A stretch of DNA of 64,000 nucleotides, from positions 7,514,785 to 7,578,784 of the forward strand of contig OW203730.1 in assembly GCA_934045075.1 (NCBI GenBank). Reading direction: 5' to 3'. Positions 29,412 to 41,746 of this stretch are shown here, piece by piece (position 1 is the stretch's first letter; every line of letters begins with the position of its first letter). A model generated the notes under the pieces. That model made no database searches and was not told where the DNA came from. It saw nothing but the letters and a program-made list of their open reading frames with translations. The translations under genes were made by a program, and so were the position numbers. The DNA is from Yponomeuta sedellus (Eukaryota > Arthropoda > Insecta > Lepidoptera > Yponomeutidae).

Positions 29412-29770
29412 CATCATCATCAACCCATTACGTCCCCACCCGGGGGCACGGGTCTCTTCCCTGAGAAAGGTATTGACCATACTCCACCAAGGGGCCAAGT
29501 CCGGATGGGTGGAGGCTTGCAAGACTGGCTGGTCTTACTTGTCAGTTTTCAAGTGGCCCTACGGCCTTTGCTTAATGACTGCCAACGACGGCAGTCGGCA
29601 CGAACTGCTTAACGTGCCTTGCGAAGCACGGAACCGCTCGGAAAAATGCCACTAGCGATAGTCATAGACGGTCGCCCATCCAAACACTGAACGCGCCCTA
29701 TGTTGCTTAACCTTCGTGACATTTAAGATCACTCAGGCAGCCGGGGCTACGAGCGATTCGAAGCGAGCGT
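29412..29770 (-). mobile_element. 5S-SINE (family C), copy C5, second subfamily
   Basis: Perfect 'aagactgaaataaa' at 29398-29411 and 29771-29784. The minus-strand head includes 'gaaggttaagcaacataggg' and 'gtttggatgggcgaccgtc'. Spacing between 'ttaagcaac' and 'ggatggg' is 29 nt, as in 5S rRNA. The tail is 'taatgggttgatgatgatgt', unlike the 'acaagggttgatat' tail of most copies, so it is a distinct subfamily with a head closer to 5S. Confidence 0.9.
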
Positions 29771-29914
29771 AAGACTGAAATAAAATGTGCTAACTTAAGT
29801 CCAATCCGTTAAGCACGATCACCACTCAAAAGATAACGATTTGTTGATGATAACACCGAAATGTCAGGATAATTTCAGGTTTTTCTCATTTTCTCACCTA
29901 TGTAATGAGGATGA

Positions 29915-29938
29915 TTATTTATTTACTTATTTATTTAC
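29915..29938. repeat. (TTTA)n run, inverted to the following tract
   Basis: 'ttatttatttacttatttat' is the complement of the long (AAAT)n tract that starts a few bases later, so the left edge can fold back. Confidence 0.8.
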
Positions 29939-29943
29939 TGCTC

Positions 29944-30847
<904 letters not shown>

Positions 30848-30957
30848 ACCGATACTTTTACTGCACTTTAATTTCAAAAATAAAATCGTACTATGCGGCG
30901 AACTCAATGTCTTAAACATTTTCTACCATTCAACTTTGTATGCATAACATAACAAAA

Positions 30958-31445
30958 CTTGTATAGCCTATATATGTCCCAGTGCAGGGCACAAGCCTTC
31001 TCTCAGAGAGAGAGAGAGGGACAGAGAGTATGGAATTACTTACCACGCGTGCCCACCGCGGTTTGACAATGTCAAGCGCTGAGGTATGTGAACACTTCAG
31101 ATAATCAGGTTTCCTCACAACTATTTCCCTCACAATTAGAGATTGGTACTGGTACTACGAGCGGGTGTCGTAAAAGGCGACTAAGGGACACAAACCGGGG
31201 GGTGGGCAGCAGCGCTGCCTGCAGTACAATTCCACCAAACTGCGATCCCCAATACCCCCTATGATAGTACAACGTGGCGCTCTTTAGGGCAGGGCTATGT
31301 CCAGCAGTGGACTAGTATAGCCTGACGACGACGACTGGTACTACAACTTCACGAATGTACTTAATTATTGTGTTGGTGAGATTCGAACCCACGTGCCCCC
31401 GAATGTGAGCTCGGCTTTTTACAGTTCATTACCACCGTTCCTCAT
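30958..31445 (-). mobile_element. Family E (subfamily b) tRNA SINE, split by family D
   Basis: Minus-strand SINE with tail 'cctatatatgtcccagtgca' at left, an expanded (ag)n at 31001-31027, and head with B box 'gggttcgaatctc' at right. It is interrupted at 31159-31333. Confidence 0.8.
31159..31333 (+). mobile_element. Family D SINE nested in family E, 5'-truncated
   Basis: Perfect 'actggtactac' at 31148-31158 and 31334-31344. It starts 'gagcgggtgtcgtaaaaggc' and ends 'gactagtatagcctgacgac'. The tail uses (gac)n instead of (gaa)n. Confidence 0.9.
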
Positions 31446-31691
31446 TATACAGGTTTATTTGTGAAATGTGCTATTCCAGAAATATGTCGGTTAGAGTTTG
31501 TAACAATGATTTTAATTTATTCAAGCATTTATTCTATTGTCCATTTTGTGCAAAACTTTCTCCTTTTTTGATGTCAGTTAAAACGTTATAATAAAATAAT
31601 GTGCATTTTTTCGTTGCTCTTTAAAATATGAATAAATAAACAAACACTTATCACGTCGAATGATCACCGTATGAATTACTAAAATCTCAAA
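31446..31691. other. Unassigned sequence
   Basis: No feature recognised. Confidence 0.4.
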
Positions 31692-31850
31692 GGATTGTCT
31701 GGAAGAGATCCCTCTAAGCGATAAGACTGCTAATTGTGTAATTACTTAGAATTAAGAAATTATTCTAATTGTAATTGTAATGAATGAACCTAATTATAAT
31801 TCTTTTTTCTGGTTGTGCAATAAAGTGTACAGTCTATCTCAGGTTAATTT
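31692..31850 (+). repeat. LINE family M 3' UTR, diverged
   Basis: 'gattgtctggaagagatccc', 'tctaagcgataagactgcta' and 'ggttgtgcaataaagtgtac' match the family M 3' UTR. Confidence 0.7.
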
Positions 31851-32491
31851 TCTCAATAATATATCAAACAATTCTCACCACTTCACGTCCGCAAATTAGC
31901 CTTCAAAAGCGACAATGGGGCGTCGAAAACAGTAGTTACCATCTTGTAAAGTGTGGGCCATTTTAAACCTTACTTCATTGTCTTAGAGGAAGCCACTGTA
32001 TTAGTAATGCCATTGAATTTTCAATGGTAATGCAGTACATTCGAATACAAAAGCCAAATTATATTTCACAGGCGCGGTCAACGCACGATTGCGGTTGGAC
32101 GTCGCGCGTTGGTTTTAGAAATAGTTTCTTCAAACATCAAACAACAATCCGAGTAGATGATTATGCCTCCTATGGATTAGAACAATATTTTTTATCTGCC
32201 TAAAGATTTGCTTTACAGTAAAATTGTATGTTATTCTCTATAGTTTTCATGGGGTTCACGTAGATATGCGCAACAACTTTCTAACAAACTAGTTAGCTTT
32301 CAGTCTGCCTCAAATTAGCAAAAAGAAGACAAGGAGGACTCAAAGCCTTTATATCATACAAATTCTAAGCTATACCTTACTCATTACGCTTAGCAATATA
32401 ATAGGGAAGATCGGGTTATTTGTAACACGGGTTTCAACTTAGTACAGAGCTCTAGCGACGTCTAACCGGTGATTATTAAATAGATAGATAG
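31851..32491. other. Unassigned sequence
   Basis: No gene or family recognised. Confidence 0.45.
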
Positions 32492-32640
32492 ATAGAGATA
32501 GAGAACACTTTATTGTACATAAAAAAGGAAATTACACAGGTATTTCTTAACCTGAGAGTACAGACGGCGGCCTTATCACTAAAAGTGATCTCTTCCAGAC
32601 AACCTTTAGATGGACTGGAGCAATATATTGGAGAAGGAAG
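32492..32640 (-). repeat. LINE family M 3' UTR, subfamily ending (gatagat)n
   Basis: Minus strand: 'ggttgtctggaagagatcac', 'tttagtgataaggccgccg', 'gtacaataaagtgttctct', then (ctat)n. Positions 17706-17722 carry a scrap of the same end. Confidence 0.75.
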
Positions 32641-33532
32641 TAGATGTACAAATAAATCAAAATATTTCAGATACATTTCAATAAAACACGCTTAATTAAC
32701 AAAATAATTATACTAACCCTAAATAGATACATACAAATAATGATATACTTACATAAATAGAAAGTGATATAAAAATATATATTTTATATAAATACATACA
32801 TTTATAGGCATAACAATGTATGTAGAGGACATAAATAAAATACCAACAATAGCAGGACAGTACTACAAATAACAGCAAAAGTTTTACATAACACTAGCGA
32901 GATAGAATTCCTTTACCATAGTTTTAAAGATGAGTAGGGACTTGGCTCTCCGTCCACTTCATAATAATAAAAAAAAAAATTATAAAGTGTAAACGCAATA
33001 TTACATTTTCTTTTAAAAAAGCCCTTATCTAAGTATTATATAGGTACATACGAAGTATATGTGTACAACGCTTTCTACACACGTATTTTTTATCCCAAGA
33101 TATGAAAAACAGAACGTTCCTGCATCTCATCTCTGTGTTGAGAACCAAATCGACAAGTGGTCCTTTTATTTTATTAGGAAAGCGCTACAACAATACGTTT
33201 GTAGAGAAAAAGAAGCACATATAACACAGTAATTGCTCAGCAGATTATATCAAAATAAAACCGAAAATTACACGTCGTTTGACTTTAGTGGGTGACTGTA
33301 CCCAGCATGCGAAATTCGCCAACCGTAAGGCCGTGTTCAAACCAAACTTTTAGTCACCCGCCGAATATGACTGTGAGCCCCAGTGTAAACGTGAAAATAC
33401 GTATCCAATCAGCGTCCGCGGCGCGTAGTGACGCGCTACATTAACCGGCCCCCGAACGTCAGCGTCTACGCATAGCGTTTGTCGGTTAGATGTGTACAAA
33501 AAAGTGAATACGTAAGGAAATACAATAAACTG
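32641..33532. other. Unassigned; CpG-rich patch at 33410-33480
   Basis: AT-rich until about 33280. Then 'cagcgtccgcggcgcgtagt' and neighbours are CpG-rich. No exon recognised. Confidence 0.4.
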
Positions 33533-33836
33533 CTCGCTCGTAGCCCCGACTGCCAGAGTGATCTTAAACGATTACGAAGGTTAAGCAACATAGGGCGCGT
33601 TCAGTGCACGGATGGGTGCCCGTCTATGACAACCGCTAATGACATTTTTCCGAGCGGTTTCCTGCTTCGCAAGGCACGTTAAGCAGTTGGTGCCGGCTGC
33701 CGTCGCTAGATGGCAGTCGTTAAGCCAAGAAAGAGGCTTTATGGCGGCTTGAAAAATTCTGACAGTACGACCAGCCACTAGTCTTGCAATCCTCCGTCAA
33801 TCCGGACTTGGCCCCCTTAGAGGAGTATGGCCTATA
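33533..33836 (+). mobile_element. 5S-SINE (family C), copy C6, second subfamily
   Basis: Sense copy: 'tcgtagccccgactgcc', 'acgaaggttaagcaacatag' and 'cacggatgggtgcccg' match 5S internal-promoter order. It belongs to the subfamily of C5 and C11. The extreme 3' tail is missing. Confidence 0.85.
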
Positions 33837-34476
33837 CCTTATTATTATCATACTTTGCACACGAAACATTAAATAGGACATTACATCAGAAATAACATCT
33901 ACAAAGGCGAGCCAATCTCTGTAAGAGATTTCTTATAGCAAACCTTGGAGAGTCGGAGCAGCAGTGAAAAACGGGTCTACATACATGTACAAAATAAAAA
34001 TAAACTTTCCTCAGGGAGGATCCCCTCGGCGGGGACAGAATGGGTGGATGTTGATGATGACGACAGTAAACTGCGTAACCCTCGCTCACTTTCGGCGGCT
34101 GACAGTCAGTTTGGTGTGAACTCAGCCTAAGGCTGGTACGATCTGTGGTGATTCGACAAGAAACTCCTCGGTGTAACGGTATGCGTGTGTGACGGCTATC
34201 GAAGTGGGTGGCATCCGACACAGCTGTTGAAAAAAGTATTCGATGTTTATGGGCTTTAGTGGAGATGTGCTAAGAGTTATTGAATGGGCACTGCTTTGAT
34301 ATAAAGCTGTTAAGCTGTCCGAAGGTTGTCTTTTTACAATGGGCGTTTTTAGATTTAGTACTGATGACGGACAGTTGTCTGTGTCGCGTCGTTGCGTGAG
34401 ATAGGTTAGATGGAGTCGTGTGAAGTTTAAATTGTTGTGCAGCTGAATCAAGCAATTACTAACTTATTTACCGACG
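33837..34476. other. Unassigned sequence
   Basis: Overlapping short frames on both strands have no known domain. Confidence 0.45.
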
Positions 34477-34580
34477 TCCTGAAAAAGGCTGGTGGAGGCG
34501 GGAGATCGGGTCTTGTGGAGCACCCTGAGGGAGGCTTATGTCTAGCAGTGGACTGCAATGGGCTGAAATGATGATGACTA
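34477..34580 (+). repeat. LINE 3' end fragment
   Basis: 'ggaggcttatgtctagcagt' then 'ggactgcaatgggctgaaat' + (gat)n, encoding the usual last residues of an RT ORF and its tail. Confidence 0.65.
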
Positions 34581-34785
34581 ACTTATTTTAAGAATAAGGA
34601 TGTATCTTTGAAATCTAAAGAATTCGATTGTGATCACAGCCCAGATTTTTTCTAGACTGACGTTAGATTTTGCACTCGAACGTATAATTTGATAGTTTTG
34701 CGATAGTTAAACTATTTTTCAATTTCAATAAAATATCCATTTTATACTTGAATAAATGGATACCAGATATCGTTGTTGTTTTTTT
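34581..34785. other. Unassigned sequence
   Basis: No feature recognised. Confidence 0.4.
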
Positions 34786-35070
34786 TCTATTCTTGCCTAT
34801 TACGTGTCAAGCAGGGCACCGGCTGCGTTCTCTTAGAGAGAGAGAGAGATAGTATGATTTAATTACTGTGCATGCCCAACGCGGATCCGCAATTTCAAGC
34901 ATGGAAGTATATGAACACTTCAGACGCTCGGGTTTCCTCATGATGTTTTCCTTCGCAGTTAACGAGTAGTATTGCCACTACAAAACTTCACAATTATACG
35001 TAACTAAGAAAACAAAGTCACGCATGCCGGTATTCGAACCCACGACCTCACGAATGTGAGGCCGGCTTTT
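34786..35070 (-). mobile_element. Family E (subfamily b) tRNA SINE, full length
   Basis: Minus strand: head with 'ggccggcctcacattcgtga' region and B box 'gggttcgaataccg', body 'gaaggaaaacatcatgagga', 'gaaattgcggatccgcgttg', tail with an (ag)n expansion. Confidence 0.75.
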
Positions 35071-35365
35071 CATTTAAATTCCATAAAATAATGTATACAG
35101 GTAGACGACATAAACAGAGGCTTGGAAATACTGTTGGACTGCTGAAACACAGTTTGAAACCAGAATAATGTATGTTGTCAAAGTGGTCAGTATTGACAAT
35201 ATTACTTAGCTCATTCACGTTGCTTAGACGTTCAAATATTAATAATGCTGTTGACACATGCAGCTACTTTCCCAGCCTATTCAAACTGAGTCTAGACATT
35301 AAACAGACATCCTCATTCAAGAACCGTGTCACAGAGTGGCGCCCATAGGAAATACTATTTTCTTT
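35071..35365. other. Unassigned sequence
   Basis: No feature recognised. Confidence 0.4.
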
Positions 35366-35377
35366 GTAAAAAACAGT

Positions 35378-35752
35378 TATCGTTATCAACCCTTATATGT
35401 CCCCACTGCTGGGGCACGGGTCTCTTCCTGCATCGCAGGAAGGTTAGACCATACTCCACCACGGGGGCCAAGTCCGGCCAGGGCCAAGTTGGAGGATTGT
35501 GAGACAGTGGCGGGCCTCACTGTCAGAAGTTATCAAGCCGCCCATAAGGCCTCTGACATGGCTTAACGACTGCCATTATATGACAGCCGGCACCAACGGC
35601 TTAACGTGCCTTGCGAAGCACGGAAGCGCTCGGAAAAATGCCACTAGCGGTAGTCACGGGACGCTCACCCATCCTGTACCTGACCGCGCCTGTTGTTGCT
35701 TGACCAAGTGATTGATTCCAATCACTCGGTTCGCCTAGGCCACGAGCGCTTC
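35378..35752 (-). mobile_element. 5S-SINE (family C), copy C7, full length
   Basis: Perfect 'gtaaaaaacagt' at 35366-35377 and 35753-35764. Head, body and tail are all present, with a small internal insertion ('ggccagggccaagtt') near the tail. A good reference copy for the main subfamily. Confidence 0.9.
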
Positions 35753-35764
35753 GTAAAAAACAGT

Positions 35765-36447
35765 ATTATTAATGATTTATCAGTAATAGTATAACATACT
35801 TATTTGTAAATGTTCGTGATATCTTTTGACTCGAAACTGTACCATACCTATCGTGGAATAATGTTTTCTATTATCCTTAATGTTTAAAAGGGTGCCATCC
35901 GATATGCGTAAACCACGGAATAGAGAAAATCTGTTCTGTGGCGTAAACGTAAGTCCGCCACATTGCCATTGTATTTTTTTTTACTTATGTGCAATAAACG
36001 TATTAATAATAATAATAAACAATTAAGAGATAATTGAGTTGGCCGGCGCCGACCGTAAGACGGCCGAACCATATTTTTTTCCAATGGTTAAGTGAATTAA
36101 TTTTGGGTAACGAAACAAAAAAAAACTGTCTTATTTATTTTCTAAACTAGCATTATGTTTCTAATACATGTTAAGAATGTTCTCTTAAAAAAAACGGGAA
36201 AAGAATTCAAAGTACCCCGTAGTGTCTCATATTGATTACAGCAATCATTTGAAGTTCGCTTAGCAGTCCACAGTCGACGCACATCATCCTTTAATTACTT
36301 GCACTCTATTACTTTACTTTAAGGACGACTTTGAAACAAATATATAAAGGTTGACCTGCCGGTGACTGTACGTATACCCTGCACTGTACGAGTGTACGTT
36401 ATACAAGGGTCGCGATTTGAATTAAATAATTACTCACAACATATCAT
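35765..36447. other. Unassigned sequence
   Basis: A retroposon-like word 'gtgcaataaacgtattaata' lies at 35989, but no family is assigned. Confidence 0.4.
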
Positions 36448-36512
36448 ACATTCACGCCTGTATCCCAGAGGGGTATCCAGAGACCAGGGACTGCCACTTG
36501 CCACGATCCGGA
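36448..36512 (-). repeat. Interspersed repeat X fragment
   Basis: 'cacgcctgtatcccagaggg' then 'cagagaccagggactgccac', best preserved of the X copies. Confidence 0.65.
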
Positions 36513-36689
36513 TAGATCACCTTCGCTTCATCAACGAAATAAGAACATATCATTATTTGTAAAATATATTAAGAAGCACAAAGCTTCCATATAAAAGTCT
36601 GTCGAGACTTAGCCAATTCAAAACTTACATAGCAGTAAATTGTAATGGCCACCTGTCTGTGGCACAATAACTTTTTTTTTTTTTTTACG

Positions 36690-36945
36690 TAGCATCTATG
36701 TTTGTGTCCCACTGCTGGGCAAAGGCCTCCCCCAATTTAGTCCAGAGTTTCCTGTCCTGGGCCACCTCAGGCCACTCCGGCAGATGGTTGTCGAGATCAT
36801 CTCTCCACCGTCTTCTAGGCCGGCCTCGATTACGATGTCCATCGTGTGGCACCCACTCGGTGGCGAGTTTCGCCCACCTGTCCGGGTGCATTCGACTGAC
36901 ATGACCAGCCCAGCTCCACTTCAGTTTCGCCGTCTGGACACCCAC
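36690..36945 (-). pseudogene. RTE-type LINE C-terminus
   Basis: Minus-strand open frame: 'LKWSWAGHVSRMHPDRWAKL', 'GRPRRRWRDDLDNHLPEW', 'VAQDRKLWTKLGEAFAQQW'. This is the conserved C-terminus of RTE-like non-LTR polyproteins. The frame is intact over its 86 codons, but everything upstream is missing (5' truncation). The T run at 36672-36686 marks the 3' edge. Confidence 0.85.
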
Positions 36946-37330
36946 ATCGATAACAATAACTTAGATGTAACAAAAAAATAAAACATATACACACGAACAA
37001 AACCAAGCAAATGCTCACAGTTATCTGCTGTAGGTACCTAATCCTTAAATGGAATTAAAATAACCTCCCTGTTTTTCTTGGGATAGGCAGTTAAATCCCG
37101 TACAAAAATGTATACCTAAATACGGCAATTGGCTTGCCAATTTAATTAACTATGGAGAAGTTAATTCTAGTAAGTTTGCTAGCGGGAATAATCTTGAGAA
37201 TAGCGGAAAGGTTCCCTTCGAAACCTTCGAAACATGACTGACAATGGAATATCACAGGCTAAAGAAAGACTTCAAATACCTCAAAGGCGAGTCGACCACG
37301 ATTTGAAGAACTGCGAATTTTATATTTATT
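36946..37330. other. Unassigned sequence
   Basis: No feature recognised. Confidence 0.4.
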
Positions 37331-37335
37331 TATAA

Positions 37336-37523
37336 CTAGCTGACCCAGCGAACTTCGTACCGCCTACCATCGAGTTTTTAAATATTTTTTATTTTTTCTC
37401 TCCGTAGGAACCATCCTCGTACTTCAAGGAATATTCTAAAAAAAGAATTAGGGAAATCGGTTCAGCTGCTCTCGAGATTTGCGCTTACCAACACACTCGG
37501 GGATTCATTTTTATATTAAAGAA
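37336..37523 (-). mobile_element. Helitron, tandem copy 1
   Basis: Minus orientation, ending CTAG at 37336-37339 with host A outside. Contains 'ctgacccagcgaacttcgta' and 'gaaatcggttcagctgctct'. It is directly followed by a second copy in the same orientation. Confidence 0.85.
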
Positions 37524-37525
37524 GA

Positions 37526-37713
37526 CTAGCTGACCCAGCGAACTTCGTACCGCCGAACAGTCGATTCTTAAATTTTTTTTTCTCTCCGTAAGAACCATTA
37601 TCGTACTTCCAGGAATATTCTAAAAAAATTAGCGAAATCGGTTCAGCTGCTCTCGAGATTTGCGCTTACTTACATACAACACATTCAGCGATGATTTTTT
37701 AAATTATAGAAGA
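37526..37713 (-). mobile_element. Helitron, tandem copy 2
   Basis: The same family as copy 1, beginning CTAG at 37526-37529 and ending in the 'aaattatagaaga' 5' end. Copies 1 and 2 differ by small indels, so they are not a recent tandem duplication. Successive insertion next to an existing end is known for Helitrons. Confidence 0.85.
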
Positions 37714-37935
37714 TTGTGACTTTAGGCTCTTATAGACAAATACGACATATTGTTATTATAATGTAATGTATCTCATCAAGACCAATGTTTTAACGCCATA
37801 CGATAAAAAAATTACAATTTAGGGTTCAAATGCACTGGAGTTTATTTTCCAAAGTTTTGCCGCGAAATACAATAATGTAGGGGACAAAATTGCACGTTCT
37901 CACTAACCCTATACTGTATTTTGACCTCTGTTGAT
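37714..37935. other. Unassigned sequence
   Basis: No feature recognised. Confidence 0.4.
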
Positions 37936-38064
37936 CTTTACGACCGATTTACAGGGATGTGCCTACAACCCCGTGGACGGGAATGGCCGGAGACCGCAAA
38001 GGTTGGTGTGGTGGGGAAAAAGCCTATACCCAGCAGTGGGCAGAGGTGGGCTGATGGTTATGAT
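37936..38064 (+). repeat. LINE 3' end fragment
   Basis: 'ggacgggaatggccggagac', 'ggtggggaaaaagcctatac', 'ccagcagtgggcagaggtgg', ending 'gctgatggttatgatgaa'. It is the 3' end of an RT-encoding LINE, with the ORF broken. Confidence 0.65.
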
Positions 38065-38072
38065 GAACCTCG

Positions 38073-38214
38073 ATATCAACCCTTGTATGTCCTTGCACTG
38101 CTGGGGCACGGGTCTCTTTCTGCATCGCAGGAAGCTTAAGTCAAACTCCACCACGGGGGCCAAGTCCGGGTTGGTGGAGGATCGTAAGAAAGTGACAGGC
38201 CTTACTGTCAGAAT
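38073..38214 (-). mobile_element. 5S-SINE (family C), copy C8, 3' part
   Basis: Tail and distal body only ('gatatcaacccttgtatgtc' to 'ggccttactgtcagaat'). It is inserted just after a LINE end. Confidence 0.8.
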
Positions 38215-38746
38215 CATGTACCTACCACATATTTTTTATGCAGATTATTCTAAAACAAACTAATGGTGCTACGGAGGCAACACTTTCTTTACAGTGCTTT
38301 CAAGAACGGTTTGTCCTTGAGTGCGTTTCGTAACTAGCGGATTGTAATGTTACTTTCCAAAAATTTGCAGCAAAAATAATATAAGGAAATTAGCCACAGT
38401 GCGCACGAGCCCTTAGCATCGGCTTCAAACGTCCCTAAACGGACTCCACACAAAAGCCAGCTGTTCAGTCAGCCCATCATTTTATCGCACTGGACCATCA
38501 GAATCCATTTCTAAGTAAATTTCGCGTCTTTCCAAGACATAATTGGACACGGCGACCGTTACTTTACGCCTTTCAAGATAAACATTCTCGTTTGTGGCCC
38601 GACGCCACAGAATAATGAGGCGTAGAAGGTCAGGGAAAATTCAGGGACACAGGAGACCTGTCCGTAGAAAAACATCGTGGCTCCAAAATCTTGCAGAGTG
38701 GTTCAACAGGAGCAACATAGAACTCTTCCGAGCCGCAACATCGTTA
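38215..38746. other. Unassigned sequence
   Basis: No feature recognised; the open frame at 38594-39052 mostly translates the 5S-SINE that follows. Confidence 0.4.
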
Positions 38747-39091
38747 TCGTTATCAACCCTTGTATGTCCCCACTGCTGGGGCACGGGTCTCTTCCTGCAT
38801 CGCAGGAAGGTTAGGCCATACTCCACCACGGGGGCCAAGTCCGGGTTGGTGGAGGATTGTAAGACAGTGGCGGGCCTTACTGTCAGAAGTTATCTGACAT
38901 GGCTTAACGACTGCCATTATATGACAGCCGGCACCAACGGCTTAACGTGCCTTGCGAAGCACGGAAGCGCTCGGAAAAATGCCACTAGCGGTAGTCACGG
39001 GACGCTCACCCATCCCGTACCTGACCGCGCCTGTTGTTGCTTAACCAAGTGATTGATTCCAATCACTCGGTTCGCCTAGGCCACGAGCGCT
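38747..39091 (-). mobile_element. 5S-SINE (family C), copy C9, internally deleted
   Basis: Full head and tail, but about 20 bp around 'aagccgcccataaggcctc' are missing at 38894. The head ends 'gcctaggccacgagcgctta'. Confidence 0.85.
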
Positions 39092-39472
39092 TACGCGAAC
39101 GGGACAAAATAGCTACAATGATAGCCGACCTCCGATGGGAGATGACACCTAACGAGGAAGAAGAGAAGAAGAAGGTGCCTTTCGATATTGTTTTAAGGCA
39201 ACTGGATACCCGTTTAGGGTTTTTTTTGCGTGATTTTTCTGCCGCATATGAAAATGTATGCGAATATAGCTGGCAATGGCACATGTCGCTTTTATAAGGT
39301 TTTAATCAAATATCCTTACAACGCAATATATTCAATACCAATTAAGAGTACCTAAATAAATCATGATTATTTAAATTTTTACAATTCTTGCTCCCCAAAA
39401 CGTAGTGGAGAAAAGATTTTTTTTAATATATTTACATTTCCATTATGCTCAGATTATGTTATGTACATATTC
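39092..39472. other. Unassigned sequence
   Basis: No feature recognised; the first ~200 bp form an open frame on both strands with purine-rich composition. Confidence 0.4.
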
Positions 39473-39531
39473 TTCTTCTTTTTCAGGCTATATTATGTAT
39501 TCCGCTGCTGGACATAGCCACCCTATTATAT
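39473..39531 (-). repeat. Family D / LINE tail fragment
   Basis: 'ttcttcttctttttcaggct' followed by 'gctgctggacatagcc' is the reverse complement of the shared tail. Confidence 0.65.
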
Positions 39532-39562
39532 ATAAATTGTTAATTATTTTTCGGGACCACTA

Positions 39563-39915
39563 GTCCAGTCAAAATAGATTATGATTCCAGTTTCCGGTCT
39601 AAAGTCACGATATCTCGAAAGCGATGCTTTGTAGAAGAAAAATGTAGAGATCTTTTTTGTAGACAATTTTACGATCTAAAAACTTTGTCTAAACCGTTTT
39701 TCGATAGCTCTCGTTGTTTCAGATATATACGCTATATACGCGAGATATACGGAAAAAACGCAAATTTGTGACCTTTGACCTCGAATAAAAAACAACGCAC
39801 AAGCGGGATCGGTGGGGACTTTTAACATATAATTTGTAATGACGTATTCAAAGCCTGCACAAAAATTCAGCTTGTTGGGAATCAATCCAAACTGGAATGT
39901 CTATTTTGACTGGAC
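39563..39915. mobile_element. TA-flanked MITE (about 0.35 kb)
   Basis: TIRs 'gtccagtcaaaatag' at 39563-39577 and its complement ending at 39915, with TA at 39561-39562 and 39916-39917. Internal sequence 'gtagaagaaaaatgtagaga' is non-coding. It fits a Tc1/mariner-type non-autonomous element. Confidence 0.8.
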
Positions 39916-39917
39916 TA

Positions 39918-41236
39918 CATAGAGTTATTTCATTATTGTAACCATAGATGTCTGTACTTCAGTAAGATTAGGCCCCCTTTTCACCAACCTAACGCTAATG
40001 CTCGCCTATCTAGGGAACCATTTTCTTAAGTGATTTCCTAAGCGCTAGATGATACTAGCGCCGCCAAAAAAAACTATATTAAATTATTTTAAAGTACGTG
40101 TCTTTTAAAGTGACGGAGGCACCAATTTAAATATAGTAATTGCGATTTCAAGACCAACGGACTAAAATATAGGGCCAAAAGGCCAGGCCAGGAAACTTAT
40201 CGATTTCAACAACAACAATGGTATTTTTTTTACAACAGCGCTTATAACGCTGCAACTTAACTGAAAAAAAAACTGTCCAAGTAGCCCCTTAGCATTGGAC
40301 ATTGGTTAGTTTGGCTTTAGAAAATCGTACATAGAGAACCCAAATTTTGATTTTAGAGTGACACATTCAGCTTTTTGATGGGCTAGTTTCTTGCGAGATT
40401 TTCATAGAAGGCGATCTTCTGTGAGCTTATATTTTGTAGATGCGGGGAGATATTATCGAAACGATGAGAGAGCTTAATAGGCTTTGGAATTATAACGTTA
40501 AAATATGTTGTGCAAGGAAGTTGAGTGAGCATGAGGATTTTAATTGGAGGTTAGTTATTGCTTCGACAAATTCAGGAGTGTACCCACGTAACTGCATGGT
40601 GTAATATAGCGACCCTTACTAACGTTCCGAAGATAAATGTTTCTGACTCCAGACTCCAATTAATTTCTGAATAGTTAATAGACGGGAGAATTTCATTATA
40701 GCATAAGTTTGAAAACTCTGCTCATCGAGTTTTTAGTCCTAAAATATAACCGAAAGAATCTCAATGGTCATCGAAATCGTTAACAAATACTTCTTCAATA
40801 TACTTCGTTAGTAATTCCGCCTTCCATCAGTATAAAAGTATTTTAACGATTATGGAGTATAAGCAATAAACAATCAAAATATTAAAAAAACTTCTATTAA
40901 AAACCCAATACCGAGGCATTCACACAATCAGGCGAGCAAACTTATGGAAGCAATATCATTTTAAGCATTATAAGAGTATTGTTACTGTGTTACCGCGCTT
41001 TAATTCAAGTTTGCTAGCTCAGTCGAAAACAATGGACTCGATTTAAATGGCTTTATAGGCCATATAAATCGAGTGGTCATGGTCATGGAGCATCTAATGG
41101 CATTTTCGAACCAAAATCAGACTAATTTGGCCCTAATATCGGAATCACGAGTTTTGTAACGAAACTCCATTATGTGGTTGCGATATCATGGTATATCACT
41201 GGCACAGCATATTCACTCAGTACTGAACGTAGAAGC
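39918..41236. other. Unassigned 1.3 kb
   Basis: The start ('ccccttttcaccaacctaac', 39973) resembles ends of lepidopteran MITEs, but no partner end was found. There is no gene or RNA. Confidence 0.4.
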
Positions 41237-41248
41237 AATATTTTATTT

Positions 41249-41746
41249 ATACTATTTTTATTTTTAATGCACTAACCCGTGCTAAGGACAATTTTAAAAA
41301 CCTATTTAGAGGCTAAAAATTTCACCCATGCCGGGATTCGAACCCGCGACCTCTGGCTATCCGTGTCAGCGCTCCATCCAACTGAGCTAATGGATATTAT
41401 CCATTAGCTTATCATTATTATTTATTAGCAATTTAAAATTGTCCTTAGCACGGGTTAGTGCATTAAAAATAAAAATAGTATAATCATGTGGGTACAGCGA
41501 TATCATTCCGATGTAAAAACCTAACTGCAAAGTAGGTAGTCGGGGCTGTAAGTGATGCAATCTACTTCAGCCAGATGTCGCTGCCTGTACGTAATACAGA
41601 GAATAGTGTAAAGAGGTTCGAAATTTCACTGATGCCGGTGAGTCACCCATTAGCTCAGATGGATAGAGCGCTGGCACGGATAGCCAGAGGTCGCGGGTTC
41701 GAATCCCGGCATGGGTGGAATTTTTAGCCTCTAAATAGGTTTTTAA
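41249..41746 (-). mobile_element. Family T SINE, copy T12 (inverted dimer with read-through)
   Basis: Perfect 'aatattttattt' at 41237-41248 and 41747-41758. A reverse unit (41249-41393) is joined at an AT-rich scar to a forward piece that reads through the tail ('gcacgggttagtgcattaaa') into a complete forward unit. This shows tandem transcripts or templates. Confidence 0.9.

Noticed and set aside
38594..39052. 152-codon plus-strand frame
   Set aside because: Most of it is the antisense of a 5S-SINE copy.
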